Positions 8,713-17,027 of a DNA stretch of 64,000 nucleotides are shown here, in pieces. The notes beneath the pieces were generated by a model. The model did no database searches. It was given only the letters and a program-made list of their open reading frames with translations, and had not been told where the DNA came from. Source of the stretch: CAVOAK01 sp963664465 (GTDB taxonomy: Bacteria; Pseudomonadota; Alphaproteobacteria; UBA8366; CAVOAK01); NCBI GenBank assembly GCA_963664465.2, contig CAXXSU010000002.1, positions 372,001-436,000 on the forward strand. The letters run 5' to 3'. The stretch's first letter is position 1. Each line of letters opens with the position of its first letter. A program made the position numbers and the translations under genes.

Positions 8713-11214
8713 ATGCAGCTGCAGTCGCATACATCCCTCATACGGGCCGTCCTTGGGCCGACGAATACTGGCAAGACCCATCTCGCCATAGACCGCATGC
8801 TTGGTCACGTGAGCGGCATGATTGGATTCCCGTTGCGCCTGCTCGCACGCGAAAACTATGACCGCATTGTCGCATTGCGGGGCGCTGGTTCTGTTGCGTT
8901 GATTACGGGTGAAGAGAAGATCATTCCGGCTAATCCGCGCTGGTTCGTCTGCACCGTCGAGTCGATGCCGCTGGACCACCAGGTCGATTTCATGGCGATC
9001 GACGAGATCCAGTTGTGCGGTGATCCCGAGCGCGGCCATGTATTCACTGATCGGTTGCTTCATGCCCGCGGCCGCGAGGAGACCATGTTTCTTGGCTCCG
9101 ACACCATCCGCCCGCTCATTCGTCGTCTGGTGCCGGAGACAACCTTTGAACGTCGCCCGCGATTCTCAACGCTCAAGTATGCGGGATCGAACAAGATTTC
9201 ACAGTTGCCGCGAAAGACGGCGGCGATTGTCTTCTCGGCAAGCGATCTCTATGCCCTGGCCGAGCAGTTTCGCCATCGGCGTGGAGGAGCGGCCGTGGTC
9301 CTGGGTGCACTCTCGCCGCGCGCGCGAAATGCGCAAGTCGCTATGTATCAAGCGGGCGAAGTAGAGCATTTGGTCGCGACCGATGCGATCGGCATGGGCC
9401 TAAACATGGATATCGACCATGTTGCCTTCGCATCGCTGGCGAAATTTGACGGCCGCCATCAACGCCAACTCGGGCCTGCAGAAATCGGACAAATTGCCGG
9501 CCGCGCCGGACGTCATATGATGGACGGTACTTTTGGTGTTACCAACGGCCTCGGTGGACTTGATCCATCTATTGTCGAGTCGGTCGAGGAGCACCGTTTC
9601 GAACCGCTTACAGCGATCTATTGGCGGAATCGCTCGCTCGATTTCACTTCGCCGATGGCCTTGCTCAAGAGCCTCGAGGCGCCGGCACCCACGAGACAGC
9701 TAATTCGAAGGTACGGCGCAGATGACCATAGGGCACTTGCGGCATTGGTGAAGGACGAAACGGTGCTTGGTCTGGCAAGCCATCCTGCCGCTATTCGCCT
9801 CCTTTGGGAGGTGTGCCAAATCCCCGATTTCCGCAAGGTGATGGCTGAGCAGCACACGCATCTACTGCGCGGACTCTTCTTGCGCCTGAGCCGCGCCGAG
9901 GGTCTGTTGCCTGATGCTTGGGTGGCCGGTCAGATTGCGCGTTTGGACGATTTGAGTGGCGAAATTGACGCTTTGACATCGCGTATCGCCCACATCCGCA
10001 CGTGGACCTATGTGAGCCACCGTGCGGAGTGGTTGGCCGATGCACCACACTGGCAGGAACGTACGCGTGCGATCGAGGATCGACTGTCGGACGCGCTGCA
10101 TGAGCGCCTCACGCAACGTTTCGTGGACCGTCGCGCTGTAGTGCTGGTTCATCGCCGCCGCGACGGGTCCGACGTCTTAGCAGGGGTCAATAGCGCAGGC
10201 GATGTTATCGTTGAGGGCGAACGCGTTGGCCGCATTTCCGGGCTTGTTTTCGCTGCTGATCCGGAAATAAAGGACGCAGCAAAAGTCCTGCGCTCGGCGG
10301 CGCGTCGGGCAGCCAACGAGGAAGTGGCTCGTCGCGTCGCACAATGCGTCAAAGACCACGATAGCGCATTTCGGCTGGGCGAAAATGCGCGGCTGGTTTG
10401 GCAGGAAACCGAAATTGCAAGACTCCGCAAGGGTGACAGCATCCTCAGACCGATCGCTGAACCACTCGGCAACGACCTGCTCGATCCGAACCAGCGCGAA
10501 CGGGTCCGCGCACGTTTGCAGGCGTGGCTCGATCGATATCTCAGGCGGCGGCTGTCGAAGCTTTATCGATTGCAGTCTGCATCGATTGGTGGAGCTGCCC
10601 GCGGCCTTGTCTTTCAACTTGTAGAGCGCCTGGGATCGGCGCCACGAGCCGCGGCCCGGGAGCAGGTTGAAGCACTGGAGGCCGGCGACAGAAACCTGTT
10701 GTCAAAATTGGGTCTGCGCGTCGGCACATACACAATATTTGTTGCGGGTCTACTGCGACCCGAGTCTGTTCGGTTGAGGGCGCTCTTATGGTCGGCCTAC
10801 TTCGCCCGCGCGGCTGTCGAAACCCCTGCGGGTGGATCGCCTGTTCTTAGGCTGGCCCGAGGCGATCTACGGTGTTTGCCATACATTGGTTATCGCAGGT
10901 TCGGCGATATCGGGTTGCGTGTCGATCATGTCGAGAAACTAGCCACGCTCGCGCGCAAAATGGCGAGACAGGGACCATTTTTGGCAACGCCACAGATCGC
11001 CGCCGCTGCCGGCTGTGATGGCAAAGATTTAGTCGCAGTCATGTCGGGACTCGGCTATCGCGCCAACGACGAGGATATGGGGACTGTATTCTCGCCGGTG
11101 CGAAAGCGCAGAACGCGTAAACCGTCTCGCGCGGCGCGAAAGAACACAAGATCGTCGACTCAGCTGGCTGATTCACCGTTCGCAAAACTACGAGAACTGG
11201 ACGGCGTTAGGTGA
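8713..11214 (+). CDS. Suv3-like RNA helicase (superfamily 2)
   Basis: The 833-residue protein resembles the mitochondrial Suv3 group. Helicase motif I is GPTNTGKTHLAIDRML (about residues 15-30), motif II is MAIDEIQL (DEIQ rather than DEAD), and motif VI is EIGQIAGRAGRHM. A long C-terminal region follows, consistent with the helicase C and Suv3 C-terminal domains and ending in a basic tail (KRRTRKPSRAARKNTR). It probably unwinds RNA during turnover. It overlaps the next gene by 4 bp and belongs to the helicase-S4-fdxA-carD cluster common in alphaproteobacteria. The start at 8713 leaves only a short leader before motif I. Confidence 0.9.
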   Translation: MQLQSHTSLIRAVLGPTNTGKTHLAIDRMLGHVSGMIGFPLRLLARENYDRIVALRGAGSVALITGEEKIIPANPRWFVCTVESMPLDHQVDFMAIDEIQLCGDPERGHVFTDRLLHARGREETMFLGSDTIRPLIRRLVPETTFERRPRFSTLKYAGSNKISQLPRKTAAIVFSASDLYALAEQFRHRRGGAAVVLGALSPRARNAQVAMYQAGEVEHLVATDAIGMGLNMDIDHVAFASLAKFDGRHQRQLGPAEIGQIAGRAGRHMMDGTFGVTNGLGGLDPSIVESVEEHRFEPLTAIYWRNRSLDFTSPMALLKSLEAPAPTRQLIRRYGADDHRALAALVKDETVLGLASHPAAIRLLWEVCQIPDFRKVMAEQHTHLLRGLFLRLSRAEGLLPDAWVAGQIARLDDLSGEIDALTSRIAHIRTWTYVSHRAEWLADAPHWQERTRAIEDRLSDALHERLTQRFVDRRAVVLVHRRRDGSDVLAGVNSAGDVIVEGERVGRISGLVFAADPEIKDAAKVLRSAARRAANEEVARRVAQCVKDHDSAFRLGENARLVWQETEIARLRKGDSILRPIAEPLGNDLLDPNQRERVRARLQAWLDRYLRRRLSKLYRLQSASIGGAARGLVFQLVERLGSAPRAAAREQVEALEAGDRNLLSKLGLRVGTYTIFVAGLLRPESVRLRALLWSAYFARAAVETPAGGSPVLRLARGDLRCLPYIGYRRFGDIGLRVDHVEKLATLARKMARQGPFLATPQIAAAAGCDGKDLVAVMSGLGYRANDEDMGTVFSPVRKRRTRKPSRAARKNTRSSTQLADSPFAKLRELDGVR

Positions 11215-11588
11215 GCGAGCTGAGCGCCAAGTTGCGAGTCGACAAGTGGCTTTGGCATGCGCGGTTTTTCAAGAGCCGCACACTCGCTGCTCAGGCCGTC
11301 AGTGCAAGAAATGTACGTATCAACCGTCTGGTGGTGGATAAGTCTCACGCGCCGGTTCGTCCGGGCGATGTCCTTACCTTCGCGCTGGGCCGTCACGTAC
11401 GGGTAATAAAGGTTTTGGAACTGGGCACGCGACGCGGCCCGGCCACCGAGGCACGCGCCCTTTATCACGACCTGGACCCACCGACGGCCGCTGCAATCCT
11501 GCCGCCTTCGTCCGGAGCGCGCGTCAAGGGTAGCGGTCGTCCGACAAAGAGCGAACGCAGAGCGGTGAATCGGCTGAAAGCCGTCTAG
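11211..11588 (+). CDS. RNA-binding S4 domain protein (Hsp15-like)
   Basis: This 125-residue basic protein opens with LRVDKWLWHARFFKSRTLAAQ (residues 7-27), the S4 RNA-binding fold, followed by VRINRLVVDKSHAPVRPGDVL. That is the Hsp15-type arrangement. Hsp15 binds stalled 50S subunits carrying nascent chains and helps recycle them. The same role here is inferred from family and from co-transcription with an RNA helicase (4-bp overlap). The C-terminal part (KGSGRPTKSERRAVNRLKAV) is lysine/arginine rich and fits RNA contact. Confidence 0.88.
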   Translation: MSELSAKLRVDKWLWHARFFKSRTLAAQAVSARNVRINRLVVDKSHAPVRPGDVLTFALGRHVRVIKVLELGTRRGPATEARALYHDLDPPTAAAILPPSSGARVKGSGRPTKSERRAVNRLKAV

Positions 11589-11683
11589 CGGATTCGGGCC
11601 GCATTGTGCGCGACCCCGGGCAGTCGGACGATGTCCAATACCCGTGGCTTGCGGTACTCGCGCCGAGTGTGGTAGCGAGCGGC

Positions 11684-12148
11684 ATGATTTCACGGTTGAA
11701 GCAGCTGCTCGAACGTCGCGGCGAATCTGATAATGCGATGACGCCAGCGCAGGACGAGTCCGAGCTTCATTTTGCCGCCGCTGCGCTGATGATCGAGGCG
11801 GCACGTCTCGACGGTCAGTTCGATGATGGTGAACGTGAGCGCATTGTAACAATTATGGTGCGGCAGTTTTCGCTGGCGGAAGACGAAGCTTTGGCGTTGC
11901 TCGAAGGCGCGGAGCGCGATACGGAAGACGCGCACGATTTATATGCGTTTACCAGCGTGATACGGCGTTGCTTCGATCATGACGAACGAGTTGCAATGGT
12001 CGGAATGCTTTGGGAAGTATGCTATGCGGATGGCGAATTACATGACTTCGAAGGAAACCTGTTGCGCCGCCTTGCCGGCCTATTATATGTCACGGATCAA
12101 GAGAGCGGAGATCAGCGTCGGCGGGCATTAGCCCGGCTCGAAAATTGA
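11684..12148 (+). CDS. TerB-like family protein
   Basis: The acidic, mostly helical protein of 154 residues (from the ATG at 11684, MISRLKQLLERRG) has the TerB-type repeated pattern ALMIEAARLDGQFDDGERERI and VGMLWEVCYADGELHDFEGNLLRRLAGLL. The D-x-D/E-x-x-E positions are the possible metal-binding acidic residues known in TerB. Despite the family name, a role in tellurite resistance is not implied; many alphaproteobacteria carry this gene between an S4 protein and fdxA. A GTG at 11606 in the same frame is a possible but less likely start. The function is unknown. Confidence 0.8.
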   Translation: MISRLKQLLERRGESDNAMTPAQDESELHFAAAALMIEAARLDGQFDDGERERIVTIMVRQFSLAEDEALALLEGAERDTEDAHDLYAFTSVIRRCFDHDERVAMVGMLWEVCYADGELHDFEGNLLRRLAGLLYVTDQESGDQRRRALARLEN

Positions 12149-12152
12149 TGCT

Positions 12153-12274
12153 GCCCAGACGAACATCTAGATACTTCGTGTCGACGAGGCGCGGGGTCGG
12201 TAAGGGATAGATGGCCCAGACGAACATCTAGATACTTCGTGTCGACGAGGCGCGGGGTCGGTAAGGGATAGATG
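12153..12274 (+). repeat. 61-bp perfect tandem duplication before fdxA
   Basis: The segment 12153-12213 is repeated exactly at 12214-12274. The two units begin GCCCAGACGAACATC and end AGGGATAGATG. The second copy ends 11 bp before the fdxA ATG, so the gene's leader is duplicated. Perfect identity implies a recent event or an assembly duplication. The unit contains no obvious terminator or protein-coding content. Confidence 0.97.
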
Positions 12275-12285
12275 GAGAGTATCCT

Positions 12286-12621
12286 ATGACGTATGTGGTC
12301 AATGAGAGTTGCATCAAGTGCAAGTTGATGGATTGTATCGAGGTCTGTCCCGTCGACTGCTTTTACGAAGGCGAGAATATGTTGGTAATCCATCCGGGCG
12401 AGTGCATTGACTGTGGCGTGTGTGAACCGGAATGCCCGATCGAAGCGATCCTGCCCGATAGTGACGTCAAGTCCGAACCGTGGGTCGAACTAAACCGCGA
12501 ATACTCGGAGCTGTGGCCGAACATAACGCGGAAAGGCGAACCGCCCGCGGACTGCGACGAATATCGTGAGGTTGCCGACAAATTTGAAAAATTCTTCAGT
12601 CCAAACCCGGGTAAAGGCTAA
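12286..12621 (+). CDS. fdxA: 7Fe-type ferredoxin FdxA
   Basis: The 111-residue protein starts MTYVVNESCIKCKLMDCIEV. It has the two cysteine clusters CIKCKLMDCIEVCPVDCF and CIDCGVCEPECP, typical of the [3Fe-4S][4Fe-4S] FdxA ferredoxins. The C-terminal region (WVELNREYSELWPNITRKG) is the usual alphaproteobacterial extension. It transfers electrons in the cytoplasm, but the redox partner cannot be told from this locus. The upstream leader is a 61-bp tandem repeat, and GGAGAG sits before the start. It precedes carD, as in many relatives. Confidence 0.96.
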   Translation: MTYVVNESCIKCKLMDCIEVCPVDCFYEGENMLVIHPGECIDCGVCEPECPIEAILPDSDVKSEPWVELNREYSELWPNITRKGEPPADCDEYREVADKFEKFFSPNPGKG

Positions 12622-12958
12622 CGCGTATCGAGCGGTCCTCGACCGTTCGTCATGTTGCACGGTCCGGTTCTGGCCGGAAGGACTGCCAACGCCCGCTGTA
12701 ATTTGCCGCAATTTTGTGTTATAAAGCCTTTATGACGGCCATTTTGGCGGTCAGTCGCCCAGTCCCGATTTTCCGGGCCCAACAAATAGACGAGCAAGGC
12801 GACCGCAGGGCACTTTGACTTGGATGCAGGTGTGTTGGGTGCAAGGTTTGCGCCCCGCAGCGTTGTCGGAGAATCCGAGCGCTGAAAGGGGTCAAATACG
12901 GAATTCGGTGGTGACAGATAAATCGTATCAAATTCACACGGGTCGAGAGCACTATAGA

Positions 12959-13456
12959 ATGGCAGCAAGAAGTGAGTTCGGGACAGGTGATTGGGTTGTC
13001 TATCCAACTCATGGTGTCGGAAGAGTAACGGGTATCGAGAAGCGGGAAATCGCTGGTTGCGCGTTGGAATTGATCGTTATTGCGTTCGACAAAGATCGCA
13101 TGACGCTGCGCGTACCAATTACAAAAGCCGAGATGTCGGGGCTGCGTAAGCTGTCGACACGGGACGAAATGAAGACGGCCCTGAAAACGCTTAAGGGTCG
13201 CAGTCGCGTACGGCGCACCATGTGGAGTCGTCGCGCACAGGAATATGAGGCGAAGATTAACTCGGGTGATCCAGTCTCGATCGCTGAGGTTGTCAGGGAC
13301 TTGCATCGAAATGCAGGTCAGCCCGATCAATCGTACAGTGAGCGGCAAATCTATCAGGCTGCCCTTGACCGATTGTCCCGCGAGCTTGCGGCGGTCGAGG
13401 ATATTGATGAGGAAGTCGCGACGAATCGCCTAGAAGAGATGCTGAAGGCGGCCTGA
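12959..13456 (+). CDS. carD: CarD family transcriptional regulator
   Basis: From the ATG at 12959 the product is 165 residues: MAARSEFGTGDWVVYPTHGVG, then VTGIEKREIAGCALELIVIAF, the CarD/TRCF RNA-polymerase interaction domain. The helical C-terminal part (MWSRRAQEYEAKINSGDPVSI onward) is the CdnL-like DNA-binding region. CarD/CdnL proteins bind the RNA polymerase beta subunit and stabilise open promoter complexes. The frame is open 48 codons further upstream, but that part has no CarD similarity. A 10-bp hairpin at 13566-13595 may end the transcript. Confidence 0.93.
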   Translation: MAARSEFGTGDWVVYPTHGVGRVTGIEKREIAGCALELIVIAFDKDRMTLRVPITKAEMSGLRKLSTRDEMKTALKTLKGRSRVRRTMWSRRAQEYEAKINSGDPVSIAEVVRDLHRNAGQPDQSYSERQIYQAALDRLSRELAAVEDIDEEVATNRLEEMLKAA

Positions 13457-13565
13457 GCAAAGGACAGATTGGCCGCGAGGCGACTCGGGCGATTTAGACC
13501 ACGTGTCCGCCCCGACATCGCTTGAGGCATTTCGGCAGTTGAAGAAGCTCCGCAACATCATGGTC

Positions 13566-13595
13566 ACGCCAACGCTCGATACTGGGCGTTGGCGT
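13566..13595 (+). terminator. Hairpin after carD, probable terminator
   Basis: ACGCCAACGC (13566-13575) and GCGTTGGCGT (13586-13595) are perfect complements around a 10-nt loop, about 110 bp after the carD stop. The following bases (CCCTGTTTC) are not a strong U-run, so termination efficiency is uncertain. Confidence 0.5.
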
Positions 13596-13615
13596 CCCTG
13601 TTTCAGCGGTGCTGA

Positions 13616-13657
13616 ATGATGGGGTCGCAGTTGCTCATGATGGGGTCGCAGGTGCTC
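13616..13657 (+). repeat. Two tandem 21-bp repeats
   Basis: ATGATGGGGTCGCAGTTGCTC (13616-13636) is followed at once by a copy with one change (T to G) at 13637-13657. ATGAT then begins a partial third unit. The repeat lies 40 bp upstream of the interrupted metallophosphoesterase start. No function is evident; it could be a regulatory-site duplication or simple replication slippage. Confidence 0.9.
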
Positions 13658-13818
13658 ATGATACGTCTCCACCTTTGCTGTGCATCGGGTCGCCGTAATG
13701 TTTGAAAGCAGCCGTTTCACAACATTGCGGAACGCACGGCGCATATGGGCGATTGGTTCGATTCATGGTGAGGCCGCTGTACTCGAGGAGCTTCACGCAG
13801 GGCTGGCTAGCCGCCTAG

Positions 13819-15416
13819 CCCGCATTATTCACGCTTGGCGGCCGATTTGAGCGAGGCGAGCGGTATCGGCCGGGTTGACGGCGGCTTTCGGGGCGGGTTT
13901 TCGTTACGGGTTGGAGATTGACGTTCGAGGTTCATCCGGCGGCACGCGCCGCTAGGATCAGGGGCCTTGTGCGGCGATGGAGGCGGCCATCGCGATCAGG
14001 GCGTTGCGATATGGGTAGGCCGAGGGCAGGGCGATCTTGATGCGAGTGTTGAGCTCCTCGATGCGCACGGCGATCTTGAGGAATGCCCGTCGTAGCGTCT
14101 CGAACGTCGCGGTGCGCCACGGCGAGCGGCGGGGCGCGGTCCGGCGCAACTGATGCAGCAGCCAATAGGCGGCGGTGTGCAGGAACAGCCGGAACTGGTT
14201 GGCTTCCCATCGGTGACACGAGGTGCGGTCGGATTTGGTGTAGAGCTTGTGCTCCTTGATCATGTTTTCCATCCGGCCACGGGCGCAATAGACCCTCTCG
14301 TAGAGCAATTTGGCGCGGCCCGGCAGGTTGGTGACGACGAAGCGGACATCCGTCCCCCTTGCGGTGGCCTCGACGCGGGCAACGACCTTGCGCTCGCGTG
14401 ACCAGCTTTTGGCCTGGTAGCCGGTCTGGAAGAAACGGCGCACCTTGTCCTTGCCTGATTGCACCCGGCGCAGCGCCGCGTCCTCGCACCACGGCTGGCC
14501 GATCTCGCTCAGCCGGGCGTTGCCGGGAAGCCCGAGAATGTAGCCGTGGCCCTGATCCTCCAGCAGGTCCATGACCTCGGGCGTGCCGTAATGGCCGTCG
14601 CCACGCACCGCGATCTCGACCCGGGGCCAATGGCGCCGGATGCGGCCGATGACGTGGCGCAAGACCCGCGCCGCCTCGTCACCAGATGGCCGCTTGCCCG
14701 GACGCAGCAGCGACAGCACCGGCTTGGCGGTCGCCGCGTCGAAGATGTGGATGGGCTGAAAGCAGTACTCGTCGTAATGGGCGTTGAACAGTGCCAGTTG
14801 CTGGCCGCCGTGGACGGCATCAGGGGTATCGTCAATGTCGAGCACGATGCGTTGGGGCACGCGCTCGAAGCTGTCGCAAAACAGATCGATCATCGTCAGC
14901 CCCATGCGCGCCAGTTCGCGCCATGATGGGGCGTTCTCGAGCCTGGACAAGGTCGGCTGCGACATCAGATCGCGACCGCTCTCGGGCAGGCGACCACAGG
15001 CCAGCTTGAACGCCGGATCGAAGCGCAGCACGTCGAGGTCGTCGCAATCCTCGTATCCGCAGGCGATGGCGAACATGCGCGCCCCGATCATGTCGGCGTA
15101 TGAGTGGGTGGTGCTCGCTGGATCGCGCGCATCGGACAGGCAACCGGCTAGGCGCGCGGCAAGGCCGAGACGCTTCTCGATCTCGCGCAGCACCAGCACG
15201 CCGCCGTCCGACGACAGCCGGCCGCCGGCGAACCGGACGCACAGTTCCTTGTTCTCGACGGGTGACAGTCCGGGGAGATAGGCGGTAATCTCATCCATGG
15301 TGAGCCGGGTTTCCCTGTTGCCGTATGGTCTTGGCCAGACACCAGAATCATACGGAATCTCAACAGTTTAATCCACGCTCACCACCTCTTTCACGCCGTG
15401 CCGTGAATAATCCGGG
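13819..15416 (-). mobile_element. IS1380-family insertion sequence
   Basis: The element is bounded by imperfect inverted ends CCCGCATTATTCACG (13819-13833) and CGTGAATAATCCGGG (15402-15416), differing at one base. CTAG lies on both sides (13815-13818 and 15417-15420), the apparent target duplication. It holds one minus-strand transposase gene. It sits inside the metallophosphoesterase-like gene and shares its right-hand CTAG with the adjacent IS1182 element. Length is 1598 bp. Confidence 0.9.
13958..15298 (-). CDS. IS1380-family transposase
   Basis: The 446-residue protein resembles IS1380-family DDE transposases. It has an N-terminal VRFAGGRLSSDGGVLVLREI segment, a first catalytic Asp region IVLDIDDTPDAVHG, a second in VRGDGHYGTPEVMDLLED, and a C-terminal RGRMENMIKEHKLYTKSDRT containing the expected Glu. 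The frame is intact, so the element could still be active. The gene is oriented against the interrupted host gene. Confidence 0.93.
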   Translation of the reverse strand: MDEITAYLPGLSPVENKELCVRFAGGRLSSDGGVLVLREIEKRLGLAARLAGCLSDARDPASTTHSYADMIGARMFAIACGYEDCDDLDVLRFDPAFKLACGRLPESGRDLMSQPTLSRLENAPSWRELARMGLTMIDLFCDSFERVPQRIVLDIDDTPDAVHGGQQLALFNAHYDEYCFQPIHIFDAATAKPVLSLLRPGKRPSGDEAARVLRHVIGRIRRHWPRVEIAVRGDGHYGTPEVMDLLEDQGHGYILGLPGNARLSEIGQPWCEDAALRRVQSGKDKVRRFFQTGYQAKSWSRERKVVARVEATARGTDVRFVVTNLPGRAKLLYERVYCARGRMENMIKEHKLYTKSDRTSCHRWEANQFRLFLHTAAYWLLHQLRRTAPRRSPWRTATFETLRRAFLKIAVRIEELNTRIKIALPSAYPYRNALIAMAASIAAQGP

Positions 15417-15500
15417 CTAGCAGCCTGTCGGACTTGAGCCGGGAGTCGAAATAGGATTCGATGGTATCAGTTGATTTGCCCGCGCGTGATGGAGACCGTC

Positions 15501-16859
15501 ATGAGCAATTTCCGACCGGTCGACCGGGAGACGGGGTTTCTGCTGCCGCCGTCGGTGGAGGAATGGCTTCCCGAGCGGCATCTGGCGCGCTTCGTGGTCG
15601 AGGTGATCGAGCAGTTGGACCTCTCGGCGTTCGTGAAGGCCTATCGCGGCTCGGGCTCGGCGTCCTATCACCCGAGCATGCTGCTGGGGCTTCTGGTCTA
15701 CGGCTACGCCACGGGGGTGTTTTCGAGCCGCAAGTTGGAGCGCGCGACCTATGATTCTGTCGCTTTCCGCTTCATCGCGGTCAACGATCATCCCGACCAC
15801 GATACCATCGCCGCGTTCCGGCGGCGTTTTCTCGACCGGATCGAAGGGCTGTTCGTCGAGGTGCTGCTGCTGGCCCGGGAAGCCGGGGTGCTGAAGCTCG
15901 GCACGGTGGCGCTGGACGGCACCAAGGTGCACGCCAACGCGAGCCGGCACAGCGCGCTGTCGTGGAAACACGCCTGCGAGCTCGAAGCCCGGTTGAAGGC
16001 CGAGGTGGCGGAGTTGATGGCGTTGGCGGAGGCGGCCGATGGGGCGGATGTGCCCGACGGGATGTCGGTGCCCGAGGAACTGGCCCGGCGCGAGGATCGT
16101 CTGGCCCGCATCGCCGAGGCCAAGGCGGTGATCGAGGCGCGGGCGCGCGAACGCCTTGAGCGGGAACGGGCCGAGTACGAGGCGAAGCTCGAGGCGCGCG
16201 CGGAGAAGGCCGAGAAGACGGGCCGCAAGCCGGGCGGCCGTCCACCCGAGCCGCCGGTGGCCGGGCCCGGGCCGAAGGACCAGGTCAATCTGACCGACGC
16301 GGACTCGCGCATCATGCCGGTGGCCGGCGGCGGCTTCGAACAGGCCTACAACGCCCAAGCCCTGGTGGCGGCCGACAGCCTGCTGGTGGTCACCAACGAC
16401 GTGGTCCAGGCCCCCAACGACAAGCGACAAATCGAACCGGCGCTGGAAGCGCTCGCCCGCCTTCCCGAGGCGCTGGGCGCGCCCGAGACCCTGCTGGCGG
16501 ACAGCGGCTACTTCAGCGAGGCCAACGTGAACGCCTGCGCCGAGGCCGAGATCGCGCCGTTGATCACGCCCGGCCGGGAACGCCATCATCTCTCCTGGAA
16601 GGACCGCTTCGCCGGCGCGCCGCCGCCCCCGGAGAACCCGACGCCGCTGGAAGCGATGACACATCGACTGGCGACGCCCGAAGGCCGGCAACTCTACGCC
16701 CTGCGCAAGCAAACGCCGGAACCGGTGTTCGGCATCATCAAATCGGCCATGGGCTTCCGCCAGTTCTCGCTACGCGGCCTGGACAAGGTCACGGGCGAAT
16801 GGAACCTGGTGACCCTGGCCTGGAACATAAAGAGAATGTTCACCTTGCAATACGCTTGA
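15501..16859 (+). CDS. IS1182-family transposase (copy 1)
   Basis: From the ATG at 15501 (MSNFRPVDRETGFLLPPSVE, with GGAGA upstream) the product is 452 residues. The N-terminal region is the DUF772-type transposase domain. Candidate DDE residues lie in VALDGTKVHANASRHS, TLLADSGYFSEANV and the C-terminal PEPVFGIIKSAMGFRQFSLR. A charged helical insert with many Arg/Glu/Ala residues lies around residues 180-250. An earlier in-frame TTG at 15471 is possible. The protein is identical to that of copy 2. Confidence 0.95.
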   Translation: MSNFRPVDRETGFLLPPSVEEWLPERHLARFVVEVIEQLDLSAFVKAYRGSGSASYHPSMLLGLLVYGYATGVFSSRKLERATYDSVAFRFIAVNDHPDHDTIAAFRRRFLDRIEGLFVEVLLLAREAGVLKLGTVALDGTKVHANASRHSALSWKHACELEARLKAEVAELMALAEAADGADVPDGMSVPEELARREDRLARIAEAKAVIEARARERLERERAEYEAKLEARAEKAEKTGRKPGGRPPEPPVAGPGPKDQVNLTDADSRIMPVAGGGFEQAYNAQALVAADSLLVVTNDVVQAPNDKRQIEPALEALARLPEALGAPETLLADSGYFSEANVNACAEAEIAPLITPGRERHHLSWKDRFAGAPPPPENPTPLEAMTHRLATPEGRQLYALRKQTPEPVFGIIKSAMGFRQFSLRGLDKVTGEWNLVTLAWNIKRMFTLQYA

Positions 16860-17027
16860 GCAGGCGGCCGGACTCCGTACCTCGCGAAAAGGAATAAGAG
16901 TATGCTCGCCTTGCGGCACGCGCGAGCAAGCGAACATACTTCGTGCCCTCACGAGAGGGCATAAGAGTATACTCACCCTGCGGTACGCGCGGCCAAGCGA
17001 CCGCACTCCGTGTCCTCACGAAAGGCG
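16827..17027 (+). repeat. Three degenerate 67-bp tandem repeats in the IS1182 tail
   Basis: Units start at 16827 (ATAAAGAGAATGTTCACC), 16894 (ATAAGAGTATGCTCGCC) and 16961 (ATAAGAGTATACTCACC), exactly 67 bp apart. Each runs on through ACGCGCGAGCAAGCGA-like and CTCACGA-like blocks. The first unit covers the last codons of the transposase, so the stop codon lies inside a repeat. The same array is found in copy 2 at 50544-50744. It may be transposase binding sites or a relic of end duplication. Confidence 0.85.

Noticed and set aside
12153..12274. CRISPR array
   Set aside because: There are only two directly abutting identical units without spacers; it is a tandem duplication.
15417..16712. 431-codon minus-strand frame across the IS1182 transposase (and its mirror at 50859-52154)
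   Set aside because: It is antisense to a well-supported transposase, rich in Arg/His/Gly, and typical of GC-driven shadow frames.
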